In this document: positions 7,418 through 18,338 of the stretch, in pieces
Layout of the letters: the number at the start of each line of letters is the position of its first letter
Numbering within the stretch: position 1 is the stretch's first letter
Origin: Streptomyces sp. S465
Lineage (GTDB): Bacteria > Actinomycetota > Actinomycetes > Streptomycetales > Streptomycetaceae
Assembly (NCBI RefSeq): GCF_026898115.1
Contig: NZ_CP114036.1
Coordinates: 5,016,001-5,080,000 of the forward strand
Length of the DNA: 64,000 nt
Direction of reading: 5' to 3'
Program-made: the position numbers and the translations under genes
Notes under the pieces: model-generated
What the model was told of the DNA's origin: nothing
What the model saw: the letters and a program-made list of their open reading frames with translations, nothing else
Database searches by the model: none

Positions 7418-9028
7418 ATGAGTTCCGGCCGGACACCGCCGCGCGGGCCCTACCACGGGGGCCGGCCGCGCGGCAGTGCCCGCACCGACCGGATGCTCCG
7501 GACGCTGCTGCGCCGCCGTAAGGAGCCGCTGTCCATCGAGGACGTCACCGTCGTCGACAAGCCGAGGATGCGCCGCGCGGTCGCGGCGACGGCGGTCGGC
7601 AACATGATGGAGTGGTTCGACTTCGGCGTCTACGCGTATGTAGCGGTCACCCTCGGCAAGGTCTTCTTCCCGTCCGACAACCCCGCCACCCAGGTGGTCT
7701 CCACCTTCGCCACCTTCGCGGTGGCGTTCCTGGTGCGGCCCCTCGGCGGGCTGGTCTTCGGGCCGCTGGGCGACCGGATCGGGCGCCGGCGGGTGCTGTC
7801 CACCACCATGATCATGATGGCGATCGGCACCTTCGCGGTGGGCGTGCTGCCCGGTTACGACGCCGTCGGGTTCGCCGCGCCGCTGCTGCTGCTGGCGTGC
7901 CGGGTGGTCCAGGGCTTCTCCACCGGCGGTGAGTACGCCGGGGCGACCACGTACATCGCGGAGTTCGCGCCCGATCAGCGCCGTGGCTTCCTCGGCAGCT
8001 GGCTGGATTTCGGCACCTTCGTCGGCTACTCGATGGGCTCCGGTGTGGTCACGGTGCTCACCGCGATCCTCGGCGGGGACGGGATGGTGGCCTGGGGCTG
8101 GCGGGTGCCGTTCCTGGTGGCGGGGCCGCTGGGGTTGATCGGCCTGTACATGCGGCTGCGTCTGGAGGAGACCCCGGCCTTCCAGCTGGAGGCCGAGCGG
8201 GCGGCCGAGGCGGCGGAGGAGGCGGCCGCCCGGGGTGGCACCGAGCCGATCGAGGAGGCGCGCCAGTCCGGCAAGGGGCGGTTGAAGGAGATCTTCACCC
8301 GGCACTGGCAGGCGGTGCTGATCTGCATGGGCCTGGTGCTGCTCTACAACGTCACCAACTACATGGTCACGTCGTATCTGCCGACGTACATGACCTCCAC
8401 GCTCGGCCAGCGGGCAACGGTCGCCCAGACGCTGGTCCTGGGCACCATGATCGTCGTCGCGCTGACCATCACCGTGGTCGGGCGCAGCTCCGACCGCTGG
8501 GGGCGCAGGCCGATGTTCATGGTCGGAAGCGTGGGGTTGGTCGTGCTGGCGGTTCCGGCGATCCTGCTCATCCAGGCGGGCGGCATCCTGCTGCCCGCCA
8601 TCGGCTGTCTGGTGCTCGGTCTGCTGCTGGTCATCTTCGCGGGGACCAGCGCCGCCACGCTTCCGGCGCTGTTCCCGACCCGGCTGCGCTATGGTGCGCT
8701 GTCGATCTCGTTCAACATCTCGGTGTCGCTGTTCGGCGGTACGACACCGCTGCTGGCCTCATGGCTGGTGGCCAGCACGCACAACGCGCTGGTGCCCGCG
8801 TACTACCTGATGGTGGCGGGTCTGGTCGGCCTGGTCGCCACCATCTTCCTGTACGAGACGGCGGGGAAGCCGCTGCGCGGTTCGGGGCCGATGGTGGAGA
8901 CCGAGGAGGAGGCCCGTACGGCGGTGGCCGAGAGCCGTACCGAGGCCGGGCGCCGCGCCCGCGACGTGTGGCTGCGGGTACGGCACCCCTGGACGCATGT
9001 GCACCAGGACGACGAGGAGTGTGACTAG
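7418..9028 (+). CDS. MHS-family MFS transporter (ProP-like)
   Basis: This is a 536-residue proton symporter of the metabolite:H+ symporter group, to which ProP (proline/betaine) and dicarboxylate carriers belong. Hallmarks are the first-helix motif VGNMMEWFDFGVYAYVA, the loop motif GPLGDRIGRRRVLSTTM, RVVQGFSTGGEYAGATTY and RVPFLVAGPLGLIG. About 12 helices are predicted, with a charged cytoplasmic central loop at about 250-285 (EAERAAEAAEEAAARGG). Cytoplasmic extensions of about 45 residues occur at both ends. The substrate cannot be told from sequence. It stands alone, convergent with the PPOX-fold gene. Confidence 0.9.
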   Translation: MSSGRTPPRGPYHGGRPRGSARTDRMLRTLLRRRKEPLSIEDVTVVDKPRMRRAVAATAVGNMMEWFDFGVYAYVAVTLGKVFFPSDNPATQVVSTFATFAVAFLVRPLGGLVFGPLGDRIGRRRVLSTTMIMMAIGTFAVGVLPGYDAVGFAAPLLLLACRVVQGFSTGGEYAGATTYIAEFAPDQRRGFLGSWLDFGTFVGYSMGSGVVTVLTAILGGDGMVAWGWRVPFLVAGPLGLIGLYMRLRLEETPAFQLEAERAAEAAEEAAARGGTEPIEEARQSGKGRLKEIFTRHWQAVLICMGLVLLYNVTNYMVTSYLPTYMTSTLGQRATVAQTLVLGTMIVVALTITVVGRSSDRWGRRPMFMVGSVGLVVLAVPAILLIQAGGILLPAIGCLVLGLLLVIFAGTSAATLPALFPTRLRYGALSISFNISVSLFGGTTPLLASWLVASTHNALVPAYYLMVAGLVGLVATIFLYETAGKPLRGSGPMVETEEEARTAVAESRTEAGRRARDVWLRVRHPWTHVHQDDEECD

Positions 9029-9056
9029 GCCCCAGCCGCTCACCGGACCCAGCCGC

Positions 9057-9461
9057 TCACGCCCGGCCCATGGCCCGGGTGAGGGTGATCTCGATGAGGA
9101 CGCGGTCGGGGTTGGGGCGTGGGGTGCGCTGGTAGCGCTCGGCGTAGCGGCGTTCGGCGTCCGCGATCAGCTCGGGGTCCTCGCGTACCACCGCGAGCCC
9201 CTCCAGGGTGGCCCACCGCTTGCCCGCCAGCTGGCAGACCGCGACCCGCGCACCGCCCTCGCCCGCCGCCCGGACATGGGCGACCTTACGGCTGTGGCCG
9301 CCGGCGATGACGCGGGCGAGTCCCGCCTCGGGGTCGTAGGTGACGCCGACCGGGACGACGTGCGGGGTGCCGTCGGGGCGTGGGGTGGTCAGGGTGCACA
9401 GGTGGCGTTCGCGCCAGAAGGCGAGGTACTCGGGGTCGGGGTTGCGGGGGTCGATGGGCAT
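9057..9461 (-). CDS. PPOX-class flavin/F420-binding protein
   Basis: This 134-residue protein has the split-barrel fold of the pyridoxamine-phosphate-oxidase superfamily: EYLAFWRERHLCTLTTPRPDGTPHVVPVG, then SRKVAHVRAAGEGGARVAVCQLAGKRWATLEG. The length and the LTTPRPDGTPHVVPV motif fit small F420-dependent actinobacterial members (TIGR-type PPOX class), but the cofactor and substrate cannot be assigned. TAGGTT lies 7 nt before the ATG on the leftward strand and no ribosome-binding site is seen, so its mRNA may be leaderless. It is divergent from clpB and its HAIR site. Confidence 0.85.
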   Translation of the reverse strand: MPIDPRNPDPEYLAFWRERHLCTLTTPRPDGTPHVVPVGVTYDPEAGLARVIAGGHSRKVAHVRAAGEGGARVAVCQLAGKRWATLEGLAVVREDPELIADAERRYAERYQRTPRPNPDRVLIEITLTRAMGRA

Positions 9462-9499
9462 GGCCCAGAACCTAAGGCCAGGGGAGTGGCGTGAGCGAG

Positions 9500-9520
9500 G
9501 TTGAGTGGAATAGACTCAAC
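9500..9520. promoter_or_regulatory. HAIR operator upstream of clpB
   Basis: GTTGAGT-N7-ACTCAAC is a perfect inverted repeat and close match to the HspR site CTTGAGT-N7-ACTCAAG. It lies 57 bp before the clpB start and places clpB in the HspR regulon. It is also within 40 bp of the divergent PPOX-fold gene. Confidence 0.92.
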
Positions 9521-9576
9521 TTTACGGATGTTGGGTAGGGCAGGATGCAGTCCGGAGCGAGGAGGAGCACAGGGAC

Positions 9577-12174
<2,598 letters not shown>

Positions 12175-12281
12175 CGCTCCGGGATCGGTTTCCGCCGGAT
12201 CGGGCAATGTACGGCGGGGGTTGCACGGCGGGGGCGGGTGTGAGGGAGGATGGCGGTATTCCATACGAAGGGAAATCCACG

Positions 12282-12818
12282 GTGAGCATCGACCCGTCCT
12301 CGATTCCGAATTTCGGGGGTCAGCCCGAGCCCGAACCGACGGGTCCGAGCGGCCCCGTGCTGCCCGACCAGGATCTGGTCAAGCAGCTGCTGGAGCAGAT
12401 GGAGCTGAAGTACGTCGTCGACGAGGAGGGGGACCTCGCCGCGCCGTGGGAGCAGTTCCGTACCTACTTCATGTTCCGCGGGGAGGACGAGCAGCAGGTC
12501 TTCTCCGTCCGCACGTTCTACGACCGGCCGCACGGCATCGACGAGAAGCCGCGGCTGCTCGAGGCGATCGACGACTGGAACCGCCGCACGCTGTGGCCGA
12601 AGGTCTACAGCCACACCAATGACGACGGCACGGTCCGGTTGATCGGTGAGGCGCAGATGCTGATCGGCACCGGCGTCAGCCTGGAGCACTTCGTGTCCAG
12701 CACGGTCAGCTGGGTGCGGGCTTCGATCGAGTTCGACCGGTGGCTCGTCGAACAGCTCGGTCTGGAGGCCGATATCGAGTCCGACGGCGACGGCAAGCCG
12801 GACGACGACGGGGCCTGA
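12282..12818 (+). CDS. YbjN-domain protein
   Basis: This 178-residue protein has a Pro/Gly-rich N-terminus of about 30 residues and a YbjN-type domain (about 35-160). Typical features are LLEQMELKYVVDEEGDLAAPW, the aromatic FRTYFMFRGEDEQQVFSVRTFY, AIDDWNRRTLWPKVYS and FVSSTVSWVRASIEFDRWL. The family resembles type III secretion chaperone folds and has no defined reaction; it is common in actinobacteria. GAAGGGA precedes the GTG at 12282; a longer upstream frame overlaps clpB and was discarded. It ends in an acidic tail and is convergent with the glycosyltransferase gene. Confidence 0.85.
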   Translation: MSIDPSSIPNFGGQPEPEPTGPSGPVLPDQDLVKQLLEQMELKYVVDEEGDLAAPWEQFRTYFMFRGEDEQQVFSVRTFYDRPHGIDEKPRLLEAIDDWNRRTLWPKVYSHTNDDGTVRLIGEAQMLIGTGVSLEHFVSSTVSWVRASIEFDRWLVEQLGLEADIESDGDGKPDDDGA

Positions 12819-12838
12819 GCCGCGGCGGCCCGGCGCCG

Positions 12839-14143
12839 TCAGGGCGCCACATGGGCCACGGCCAGCAGATACGTCCCGTAGAGACAGGAGAGCCCGGCCA
12901 GCGCACCGCCCATCAGGACGACGGTGCGGGGCCGGGCTCTTGCCATCGCCAGCGCCGCCGGGAGCAGCAGCGGGAAGGCGGGCAGCAGGAAGCGCGGCTT
13001 GGAGGCGAAATAGTTCGTGCCGCCGATGGCGATGACCACCAGGGTGAGGGTGTAGACGACCAGCGCGAGCGGCGGCGGGCACACGGCGAACCGGACGAGG
13101 GAGATCAGCGCGGCGCCGAGCACCGCCAGCACCATGGAGCGCATCAGCTGGTCGTCGCCGGTGAGCAGCTGGCGGACGAAGCGGAGACTGCCCGGTCCGA
13201 GGCGGAATCGCGAACCCCAGTCGTCCTGGACGTCCACATACCCGCGCCAGGTGCCGCGCCGGACCGCCACCCAGCCGAGATGGCCGAACCAGCCCAGCGG
13301 TGCGAGCCCCGCCCCCGCCCACACCCGCCAGGACACCCGCCCCCGGTGCCGCCGGATCCCGGCGGCGGCGCAGCAGCAGACGGCGGCGGCGACCGCGATC
13401 CCGTTGGGCCGGCAGGCCCCGGCGAGCAGGGCGAGCGCCCCGGCCCACAGCCACCGGCCGGTCAGCACGGCATACAGCGACCAGGCCGCCAGCGCCGTCA
13501 GCAGCGACTCGGTGTACGCCATGGACTCGATGACCGCGTGCGGCAGCAGTCCCCACAGCGCGACCAGCAGCGTCCCCACCCGCCGCCCGTGCAGCCGCTC
13601 CCCGATCGCGTAGATCCCCCACGCCGCCAGCCCCGACGCGACCCAGGCGATCAGGAGCGCGGCGGTCACCGCGGTGAGGGGCAGGGCGGTGGTGACGGCG
13701 CGGATCAGGGCCGGGTAGAGCGGGAAGAAGGCGAGATCGCTGAAGACCCGGCCGGGGTAGTGGACGGAGGGGTGGACGGTGCCGTACCCGTGCCGGGCGA
13801 TGCTCACGTACCACAGGCTGTCCCACTGATGGCCGAGCAGCGTGCGCGGATCGCGGCCGGTCCGCCAGGCCCAGAGCGCCAGGCAGCCGGCCCCGGCAAG
13901 CCGTACGGCCGCGTACACCGCGAGCGCGAGCCAGGCCCGCCCCAGCGACGCCCGCATCCGCCTCAGCGATGCCCACGCCCGGCCCCGCCGCCACCGCCCG
14001 GCCGGTCCGCCGGGCGGCTCCGGTGCCCAGGTGGACGCGGCGGTGTCGGCGGACACGGGAACCTCCGGTGCGGGCACACGACGGACGCGCGCCGAGCCCC
14101 CGGGAGGGGACGGTCCAGGGGGCTCGGCGGATACCCCGACCAT
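12839..14143 (-). CDS. Integral-membrane GT-C glycosyltransferase (PIG-V/mannosyltransferase-like)
   Basis: This 434-residue polytopic protein has about ten helices after a 60-residue Pro/Arg-rich cytoplasmic start. The motif HQWDSLWYVSIARHGYG (about 103-120) carries the DxxWY-type acidic site of GT-C enzymes. FFPLYPALIRAVTT and YTESLLTALAAWSLYA match the PIG-V-like mannosyltransferase pattern. Such enzymes transfer sugars from polyprenyl-phosphate donors to extracytoplasmic acceptors; donor and acceptor here are unknown. Several GTG/ATG starts in the Pro-rich leader are possible. It is convergent with the YbjN gene. Confidence 0.85.
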   Translation of the reverse strand: MVGVSAEPPGPSPPGGSARVRRVPAPEVPVSADTAASTWAPEPPGGPAGRWRRGRAWASLRRMRASLGRAWLALAVYAAVRLAGAGCLALWAWRTGRDPRTLLGHQWDSLWYVSIARHGYGTVHPSVHYPGRVFSDLAFFPLYPALIRAVTTALPLTAVTAALLIAWVASGLAAWGIYAIGERLHGRRVGTLLVALWGLLPHAVIESMAYTESLLTALAAWSLYAVLTGRWLWAGALALLAGACRPNGIAVAAAVCCCAAAGIRRHRGRVSWRVWAGAGLAPLGWFGHLGWVAVRRGTWRGYVDVQDDWGSRFRLGPGSLRFVRQLLTGDDQLMRSMVLAVLGAALISLVRFAVCPPPLALVVYTLTLVVIAIGGTNYFASKPRFLLPAFPLLLPAALAMARARPRTVVLMGGALAGLSCLYGTYLLAVAHVAP

Positions 14144-14224
14144 CCGCCGGATCGCGGCCGCCCGCGACCCGGGAGGCCCATCCGGCGGAACGGGGCGTCC
14201 TGCTCGGAGGAAGGAACGGGGGCG

Positions 14225-15397
14225 TCAGCCCGCGGCGAGCCCCTTGAGCCGCCCGACCGCCTCCGTCAGGACGTTCTCGCGCTTGCAGAAGGCGAACCGG
14301 ACGAAGGGCGAGCCCTGGTCCCGGTGGTCGTAGAAGACCGCGTTCGGGACGGCGACCACTCCGCAGCGCTCGGGGAGGGAGCGGCAGAAGGCGAAGCCGT
14401 CGGTTTCGCCGAGGGGACGGATGTCGGTGGTGATGAAGTACGTGCCCGAGGGGCGGAAGACGTGGAAGCCCGCGTCGGTCAGGCCGTCGGCCAGCAGATC
14501 GCGCTTGGCCAGCAGATCGTCGCGGATGCCGTGGAAATAGGCGTCGGGGAGGCGCAGCGCCTCGGCGACCGCGTACTGGAAGGGGCCCGCCGAGACGTAG
14601 GTGAGGTACTGCTTGGCCGAGCGCACCGCCGTGACCAGCTCGGGAGCGCCGGTCACCCACCCGACCTTCCACCCCGTGAAGGAGAAGGTCTTGCCCGCGC
14701 TGCTGATGGTGACGGTCCGCTCGCGCATCCCGGGGAAGGAGACGAGCGGGGTGTGCGTGGTACCGAAGACGAGGTGTTCGTAGACCTCGTCGGTGACCAC
14801 CAGCAGATCGCGCTCGACGGCGAGCTCGGCGACGGCGGCCAGCTCCTCGTGGGTGAGCACGGTGCCGGTGGGGTTGTGCGGGGTGTTGAGCAGGATCAGC
14901 CGGGTGCGGTCGGTGACGGCGGCGCGCAGCTCGTCCAGGTCCAGGCGGAAGGTGTCGCCGTCCGGGCGAAGGGTGACGGGGACGCGGACGCCGCCCGCCA
15001 TGGCGACACAGGCCGCGTACGAGTCGTAGTACGGCTCGAGCGCGATCACCTCGTCGCCCGGCTCCACCAGCCCCAGCAGCGACGCCGCGATGGCCTCGGT
15101 GGCGCCCGCGGTGATCAGCACCTCGGTGTCGGGGTCGAAGTCCAGGCCGTACCAGCGCCGCTGGTGCTCGGTGACGGCCGTGCGCAGCTCGGGCACGCCG
15201 GGGCCGGGCGGGTACTGGTTGCCCCGGCCGTCCCGCAGCGCGCGGACCGCGGCCTCGCGCACCTCCTCGGGGCCGTCGGTGTCCGGGAAGCCCTGGCCCA
15301 GGTTGATGGCGCCGGTGCGCACGGCGAGGGCGGACATCTCGGCGAAGATCGTGGTGCCGAAGGCGGCCAGTCGGCGGTTGAGCGGCGGTCGTCCCAT
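14225..15397 (-). CDS. Class I/II PLP aminotransferase
   Basis: This 390-residue fold-type I aminotransferase contains INLGQGFPDTDGPEEVREA, the NTPHNPTGTVLTHEEL loop, the cofactor-binding VVTDEVYEHLVF and the PLP-lysine region ISSAGKTFSFTGWKVGW. The C-terminal arginine that binds the substrate carboxylate lies in FVRFAFCKRE. The sequence resembles the methionine/kynurenine aminotransferase (YbdL-like) and N-succinyl-diaminopimelate aminotransferase (DapC-like) branch, but substrate is not certain. ATG 15397 has GGAGG nine bases upstream; ATG 15406 would have no spacing and was rejected. A role with the kyn genes 12 kb away is possible but unsupported. Confidence 0.9.
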   Translation of the reverse strand: MGRPPLNRRLAAFGTTIFAEMSALAVRTGAINLGQGFPDTDGPEEVREAAVRALRDGRGNQYPPGPGVPELRTAVTEHQRRWYGLDFDPDTEVLITAGATEAIAASLLGLVEPGDEVIALEPYYDSYAACVAMAGGVRVPVTLRPDGDTFRLDLDELRAAVTDRTRLILLNTPHNPTGTVLTHEELAAVAELAVERDLLVVTDEVYEHLVFGTTHTPLVSFPGMRERTVTISSAGKTFSFTGWKVGWVTGAPELVTAVRSAKQYLTYVSAGPFQYAVAEALRLPDAYFHGIRDDLLAKRDLLADGLTDAGFHVFRPSGTYFITTDIRPLGETDGFAFCRSLPERCGVVAVPNAVFYDHRDQGSPFVRFAFCKRENVLTEAVGRLKGLAAG

Positions 15398-15465
15398 GGC
15401 GCCCATCCTCCGCCGAACCGGCGGCCTTCCTCAACTCCGCCCCTGGTCCGGACGCGGTCGATGGC

Positions 15466-15524
15466 TTCACCGGCGGGGTTTTCACCGGCGGGGTTTTCAG
15501 CGAGCGGCGTTTTCACCGGCCGGG
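15466..15524. repeat. 15-bp tandem repeats
   Basis: TTCACCGGCGGGGTT occurs twice head-to-tail (15466-15480, 15481-15495), followed by two diverged copies up to 15524. It lies between the divergent aminotransferase and DUF5996 genes and may affect either promoter. Confidence 0.75.
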
Positions 15525-15608
15525 CGCACGGGTACCCGGCCGGGCCGGAAACCGTCGCCTGCGCGTTGCCGGAGCGGCGAAGACCGCGCGAGGCGAGCGG
15601 GAGGCGAG

Positions 15609-16553
15609 ATGGCAGAGCAGAACACACAGCGGACCGGCGGCTGGCCACGGCTCCGGGTGGCGGACTGGGTCGAGACCCGGGACACCCTGCACATGTGGAC
15701 CCAGATCGTCGGCAAGATCCGGCTGGCCCACGCACCACTGGCCAACCACTGGTGGCAGGTCACCCTGTACGTCAGCCCGCGCGGGCTGAGCACCTCCGCC
15801 ATCCCGTACCGGACCGGGGCGTTCGATATCGAGTTCGATTTCGTGGACCACCGGCTGCGCATCCGGGTCAGCGACGGGAGCCGGCGCGAGCTGGCGCTGG
15901 AGTCCAAGCCGGTGTCCCGGTTCTACGCCGAGATCATGGACGCGCTGGGCGAGCTGGGCATCCACACCCGGATATACCCCCGGCCGAACGAGGTGGACCC
16001 GGCGATCCCGTTCGCCGAGGACCACCGGCACGCCGCCTACGATCCGCACGCCGCGTACCTGTTCTGGTGCCAGCTGCTGCGGGCACACCAGGCGTTCGCG
16101 GAATTCCGGTCCTCTTTCATCGGCAAGGCCAGCCCCGTGCACTTCTTCTGGGGGGCGATGGACCTGGCCGTCACCCGCTTCTCCGGGCGGCCCGCGCCGA
16201 CGCATCCCTCCGGCGGGGTGCCCAACCTGCCGGACCGGGTGACGCGAGAGGCGTACTCCCTCGAGCTGTCCAGCTGCGGGTTCTGGCCCGGCGGCGGTGA
16301 GGAGGGCGGCTTCTACGCCTACGCCTATCCCGAGCCGGCCGGCTTCGCCGACTACCCGGTCCGCCCCGCGGCGGCGTCGTACCAGCGGCAGATGGGTGAG
16401 TTCCTGCTGCCCTACGAGGCGGTCGCCGGCGCCGCCGATCCGGACCGGACGCTCAGCGAATTCCTGCACAGCACCTATGAGGCGACCGCCGACCTGGGCC
16501 GCTGGGACCGGGTGGCGCTGGAAGCCGACCTGCGCCACGTGGAACACCACTAG
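15609..16553 (+). CDS. DUF5996-family protein
   Basis: This 314-residue soluble protein has the pattern WVETRDTLHMWTQIVGKIRLAHAP near the start, then HWWQVTLYVSPRGLSTSAIPY, FDIEFDFVDHRL and FFWGAMDLAVTRFSGRPAP. It matches what I know as DUF5996, a widespread family of unknown function; many conserved Trp/His/Asp residues suggest an enzyme or ligand-binding fold. GGGAGGCGAG supports ATG 15609. The 15-bp repeat array lies just upstream. It is convergent with the VOC gene; 31 bp separate their stops. Confidence 0.82.
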   Translation: MAEQNTQRTGGWPRLRVADWVETRDTLHMWTQIVGKIRLAHAPLANHWWQVTLYVSPRGLSTSAIPYRTGAFDIEFDFVDHRLRIRVSDGSRRELALESKPVSRFYAEIMDALGELGIHTRIYPRPNEVDPAIPFAEDHRHAAYDPHAAYLFWCQLLRAHQAFAEFRSSFIGKASPVHFFWGAMDLAVTRFSGRPAPTHPSGGVPNLPDRVTREAYSLELSSCGFWPGGGEEGGFYAYAYPEPAGFADYPVRPAAASYQRQMGEFLLPYEAVAGAADPDRTLSEFLHSTYEATADLGRWDRVALEADLRHVEHH

Positions 16554-16584
16554 CGGCGCGGCTGAAGCAGACGAGGGGGACCGC

Positions 16585-16965
16585 TCAGGGCCAGACGTTG
16601 GCCTGGGTCCGGAAGGTCTCCGCGTCGCTCTCCACCGGCAGCACGCACACCAGGTGGCCACCGGGCACGCGGAGCGTCCGGCACTCCTGCCACTGCGAGA
16701 CCTGCTCAGCCCCCAGGGCGACCAAGCGCGCGGTTTCCGCGTCGATGTCGTCGGTCTCGATGTCCAGGTGGATACGAGGTGCGTCGTCGACCGCCTGGAC
16801 GGCGGTGTTCACCCCGGGCAGGGCCTGATGGAGCCTGGTGTATTGCGGAGCCGCCGGAAGCGGCCGGGCGGTGACGCCGAGCGCCGCCGACCAGAAGGCG
16901 ACGGCCCGCGCGGCCTCGTCCCGCGGCGCGTCGATCAGAACGGCGTATACCCGGCTCCTGTGCAT
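16585..16965 (-). CDS. VOC/glyoxalase-fold protein
   Basis: This 126-residue protein has one glyoxalase/bleomycin-resistance-type domain, with paired beta-alpha-beta-beta-beta units: VYAVLIDAPRDEAARAVAFW, RIHLDIETDDIDAETARLVA and LGAEQVSQWQECRTLRVPGG. The metal-site positions are partly kept (His in RIHLDIE), but its partner residues are unclear. The reaction is unknown; such proteins act in detoxification, dioxygenation or drug sequestration. Confidence 0.82.
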   Translation of the reverse strand: MHRSRVYAVLIDAPRDEAARAVAFWSAALGVTARPLPAAPQYTRLHQALPGVNTAVQAVDDAPRIHLDIETDDIDAETARLVALGAEQVSQWQECRTLRVPGGHLVCVLPVESDAETFRTQANVWP

Positions 16966-17102
16966 GCCCGTGCACTACCCCGGTGAGCCGACGGTCAGTC
17001 CTGCCTCGACGGTCTGCGCAGCAGCACGGTTGTCCGCTGGTGGTGCTGCCATGTCACTGTCACAATCGTCCTGATTGCGACGGCACGCGCTAAGGGGGGC
17101 GG

Positions 17103-17606
17103 GTGGCTCAGTCGGAGATCCCTGTGGCGTTGATCGGCCTGGGAGGTGCGGTTGCCGGGGCGGTGGCCACCGTCGCGGTGGGTCGCTTCACGGGACGCGC
17201 CAGTGTCAAGGCGGCCACCGTCGCCAAGGTGGACACCTTGCAGGACGAGCTGACCAAGTTCTGCGCCCCGTTCGTCGAGGCCAGGATCCAGCTGGAGCCG
17301 GCCCTCGCCGGACGGACTCCCACCGATCCCTGGCCGGCGCTGGCCCCGCAGATGTCCAGAGCGGCGCCACGCTGGACGTCCATGGCCGCGGACCCGCTGG
17401 CGCTGTGGGAGTTACCCGGAGTGGTGCGCCGTAAGGCCGCCTATGTCGACGGCGAGATCCGGTCCCATCAGTCGCGCAATGATCAGGTGCTCCGCAACGA
17501 GGTGCACCTGGCGGCCCGCGAGCTCTACCACGGGGCCAAAGAGCTCATCGATACGTACACCCGGGAGTTCCGGCGGCTCGCCAAGCGCGGCATGGGCGTG
17601 ATCTGA
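17103..17606 (+). CDS. Hypothetical protein with N-terminal membrane anchor
   Basis: I do not recognise this 167-residue protein. It begins with a Gly/Ala/Val hydrophobic helix (about 6-27, VALIGLGGAVAGAVATVAVG). A soluble, mainly helical part follows, including ELTKFCAPFVEARIQLEPAL and DQVLRNEVHLAARELYHGAKEL, ending in basic FRRLAKRGMGVI. Long amphipathic helices suggest oligomerisation or membrane-associated coiled coils. The start is a GTG at 17103 preceded by a G-rich stretch. Neighbours give no hint of function. Confidence 0.7.
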   Translation: MAQSEIPVALIGLGGAVAGAVATVAVGRFTGRASVKAATVAKVDTLQDELTKFCAPFVEARIQLEPALAGRTPTDPWPALAPQMSRAAPRWTSMAADPLALWELPGVVRRKAAYVDGEIRSHQSRNDQVLRNEVHLAARELYHGAKELIDTYTREFRRLAKRGMGVI

Positions 17607-17749
17607 CGCCCGGTCGGCCGGCTCGCCCATGCTCCCCTCCAACCTCTGGACTTCCTCAACTCCGCTTTCGACCCCGGTGCGGTCGGGCAGGGGACCCGAC
17701 AGGTACGAAGCGGTACCTCGCTACGGGGGTTGGAAGGAGAGTGAGGACC

Positions 17750-18049
17750 ATGGGTCCTGTTGTCATCTTCGTGGTGCTGGCGTTCACGTTCGCGGCGGTC
17801 GCCGCGCTGACCGCCGGCCGGTCGAAGGGGTACAGCGGACGGCGCAGGCGGTCCTGGAGCGCGGGATCCGGTGGCGCGGCAGGCGGCAGCTGGTGGGCCG
17901 GTGACGGCGGTGGTGGCCATCACGGGGGTGGCCACCACGGCGGCGGGCACCACGGCGGCGGTGGCTGCGGCGGCGGGAGCGGCTGCGGTGGCGGGGGCGG
18001 CTGTGGTGGTGGCGGTGGTGGGGGTGGTGGCTGCGGTGGAGGCGGCTGA
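17750..18049 (+). CDS. Small Gly/His/Cys-rich membrane-anchored protein
   Basis: This 99-residue protein has one N-terminal membrane helix (about 2-22, VVIFVVLAFTFAAVAALTAG), a short Arg-rich patch (GRRRRSW) and a tail made almost only of Gly with His pairs and spaced Cys. The tail has three GGGHH units followed by CGGGSGCGGGGGCGG-like spacing. I know no named family for it; Gly/Cys tails of this kind occur at the ends of some actinobacterial membrane proteins. The tail could bind metal. GGAAGGAGA 10 bases before ATG 17750 supports this start over GTG 17741. A strong terminator follows. Confidence 0.7.
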   Translation: MGPVVIFVVLAFTFAAVAALTAGRSKGYSGRRRRSWSAGSGGAAGGSWWAGDGGGGHHGGGHHGGGHHGGGGCGGGSGCGGGGGCGGGGGGGGGCGGGG

Positions 18050-18086
18050 TCCGCCCTCACCACGCGTCCTCACGGCCGTGATGCGA

Positions 18087-18130
18087 CAAGCCCGCGCCCG
18101 GCGCGCCAACGTGCGCCGGGCGCGGGCTTG
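18087..18130 (+). terminator. Strong intrinsic terminator
   Basis: A perfect 18-bp stem (CAAGCCCGCGCCCGGCGC and its complement) has an 8-nt loop, followed by TTGAACACTTG. It lies 37 bp after the Gly/His/Cys-rich gene. The rest of 18131-18338 carries no gene and is probably the DUF2617 promoter region. Confidence 0.9.
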
Positions 18131-18338
18131 TTGAACACTTGACCTAGAGAGCGCCCTAGAGGGTGGAAACCCGGTGAAGATGGGTAAAAACGATGTGGCG
18201 CCGAGCATTTCATGATTCTGTGTACCACCATCGACCTTACGGACCCCACGTGGGCACGAGCCGGCGTATGCGCATGCCCCTGGTCCACCGCGGGGCGAGC
18301 CGGCCCATCTTTCCACTGCGTGCTTGCGGAGCCGACCC

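Noticed and set aside
12740..16300. 1186-codon rightward open frame
   Set aside because: Mirror of the leftward glycosyltransferase and aminotransferase genes; Arg/Pro/Gly-rich without domains.
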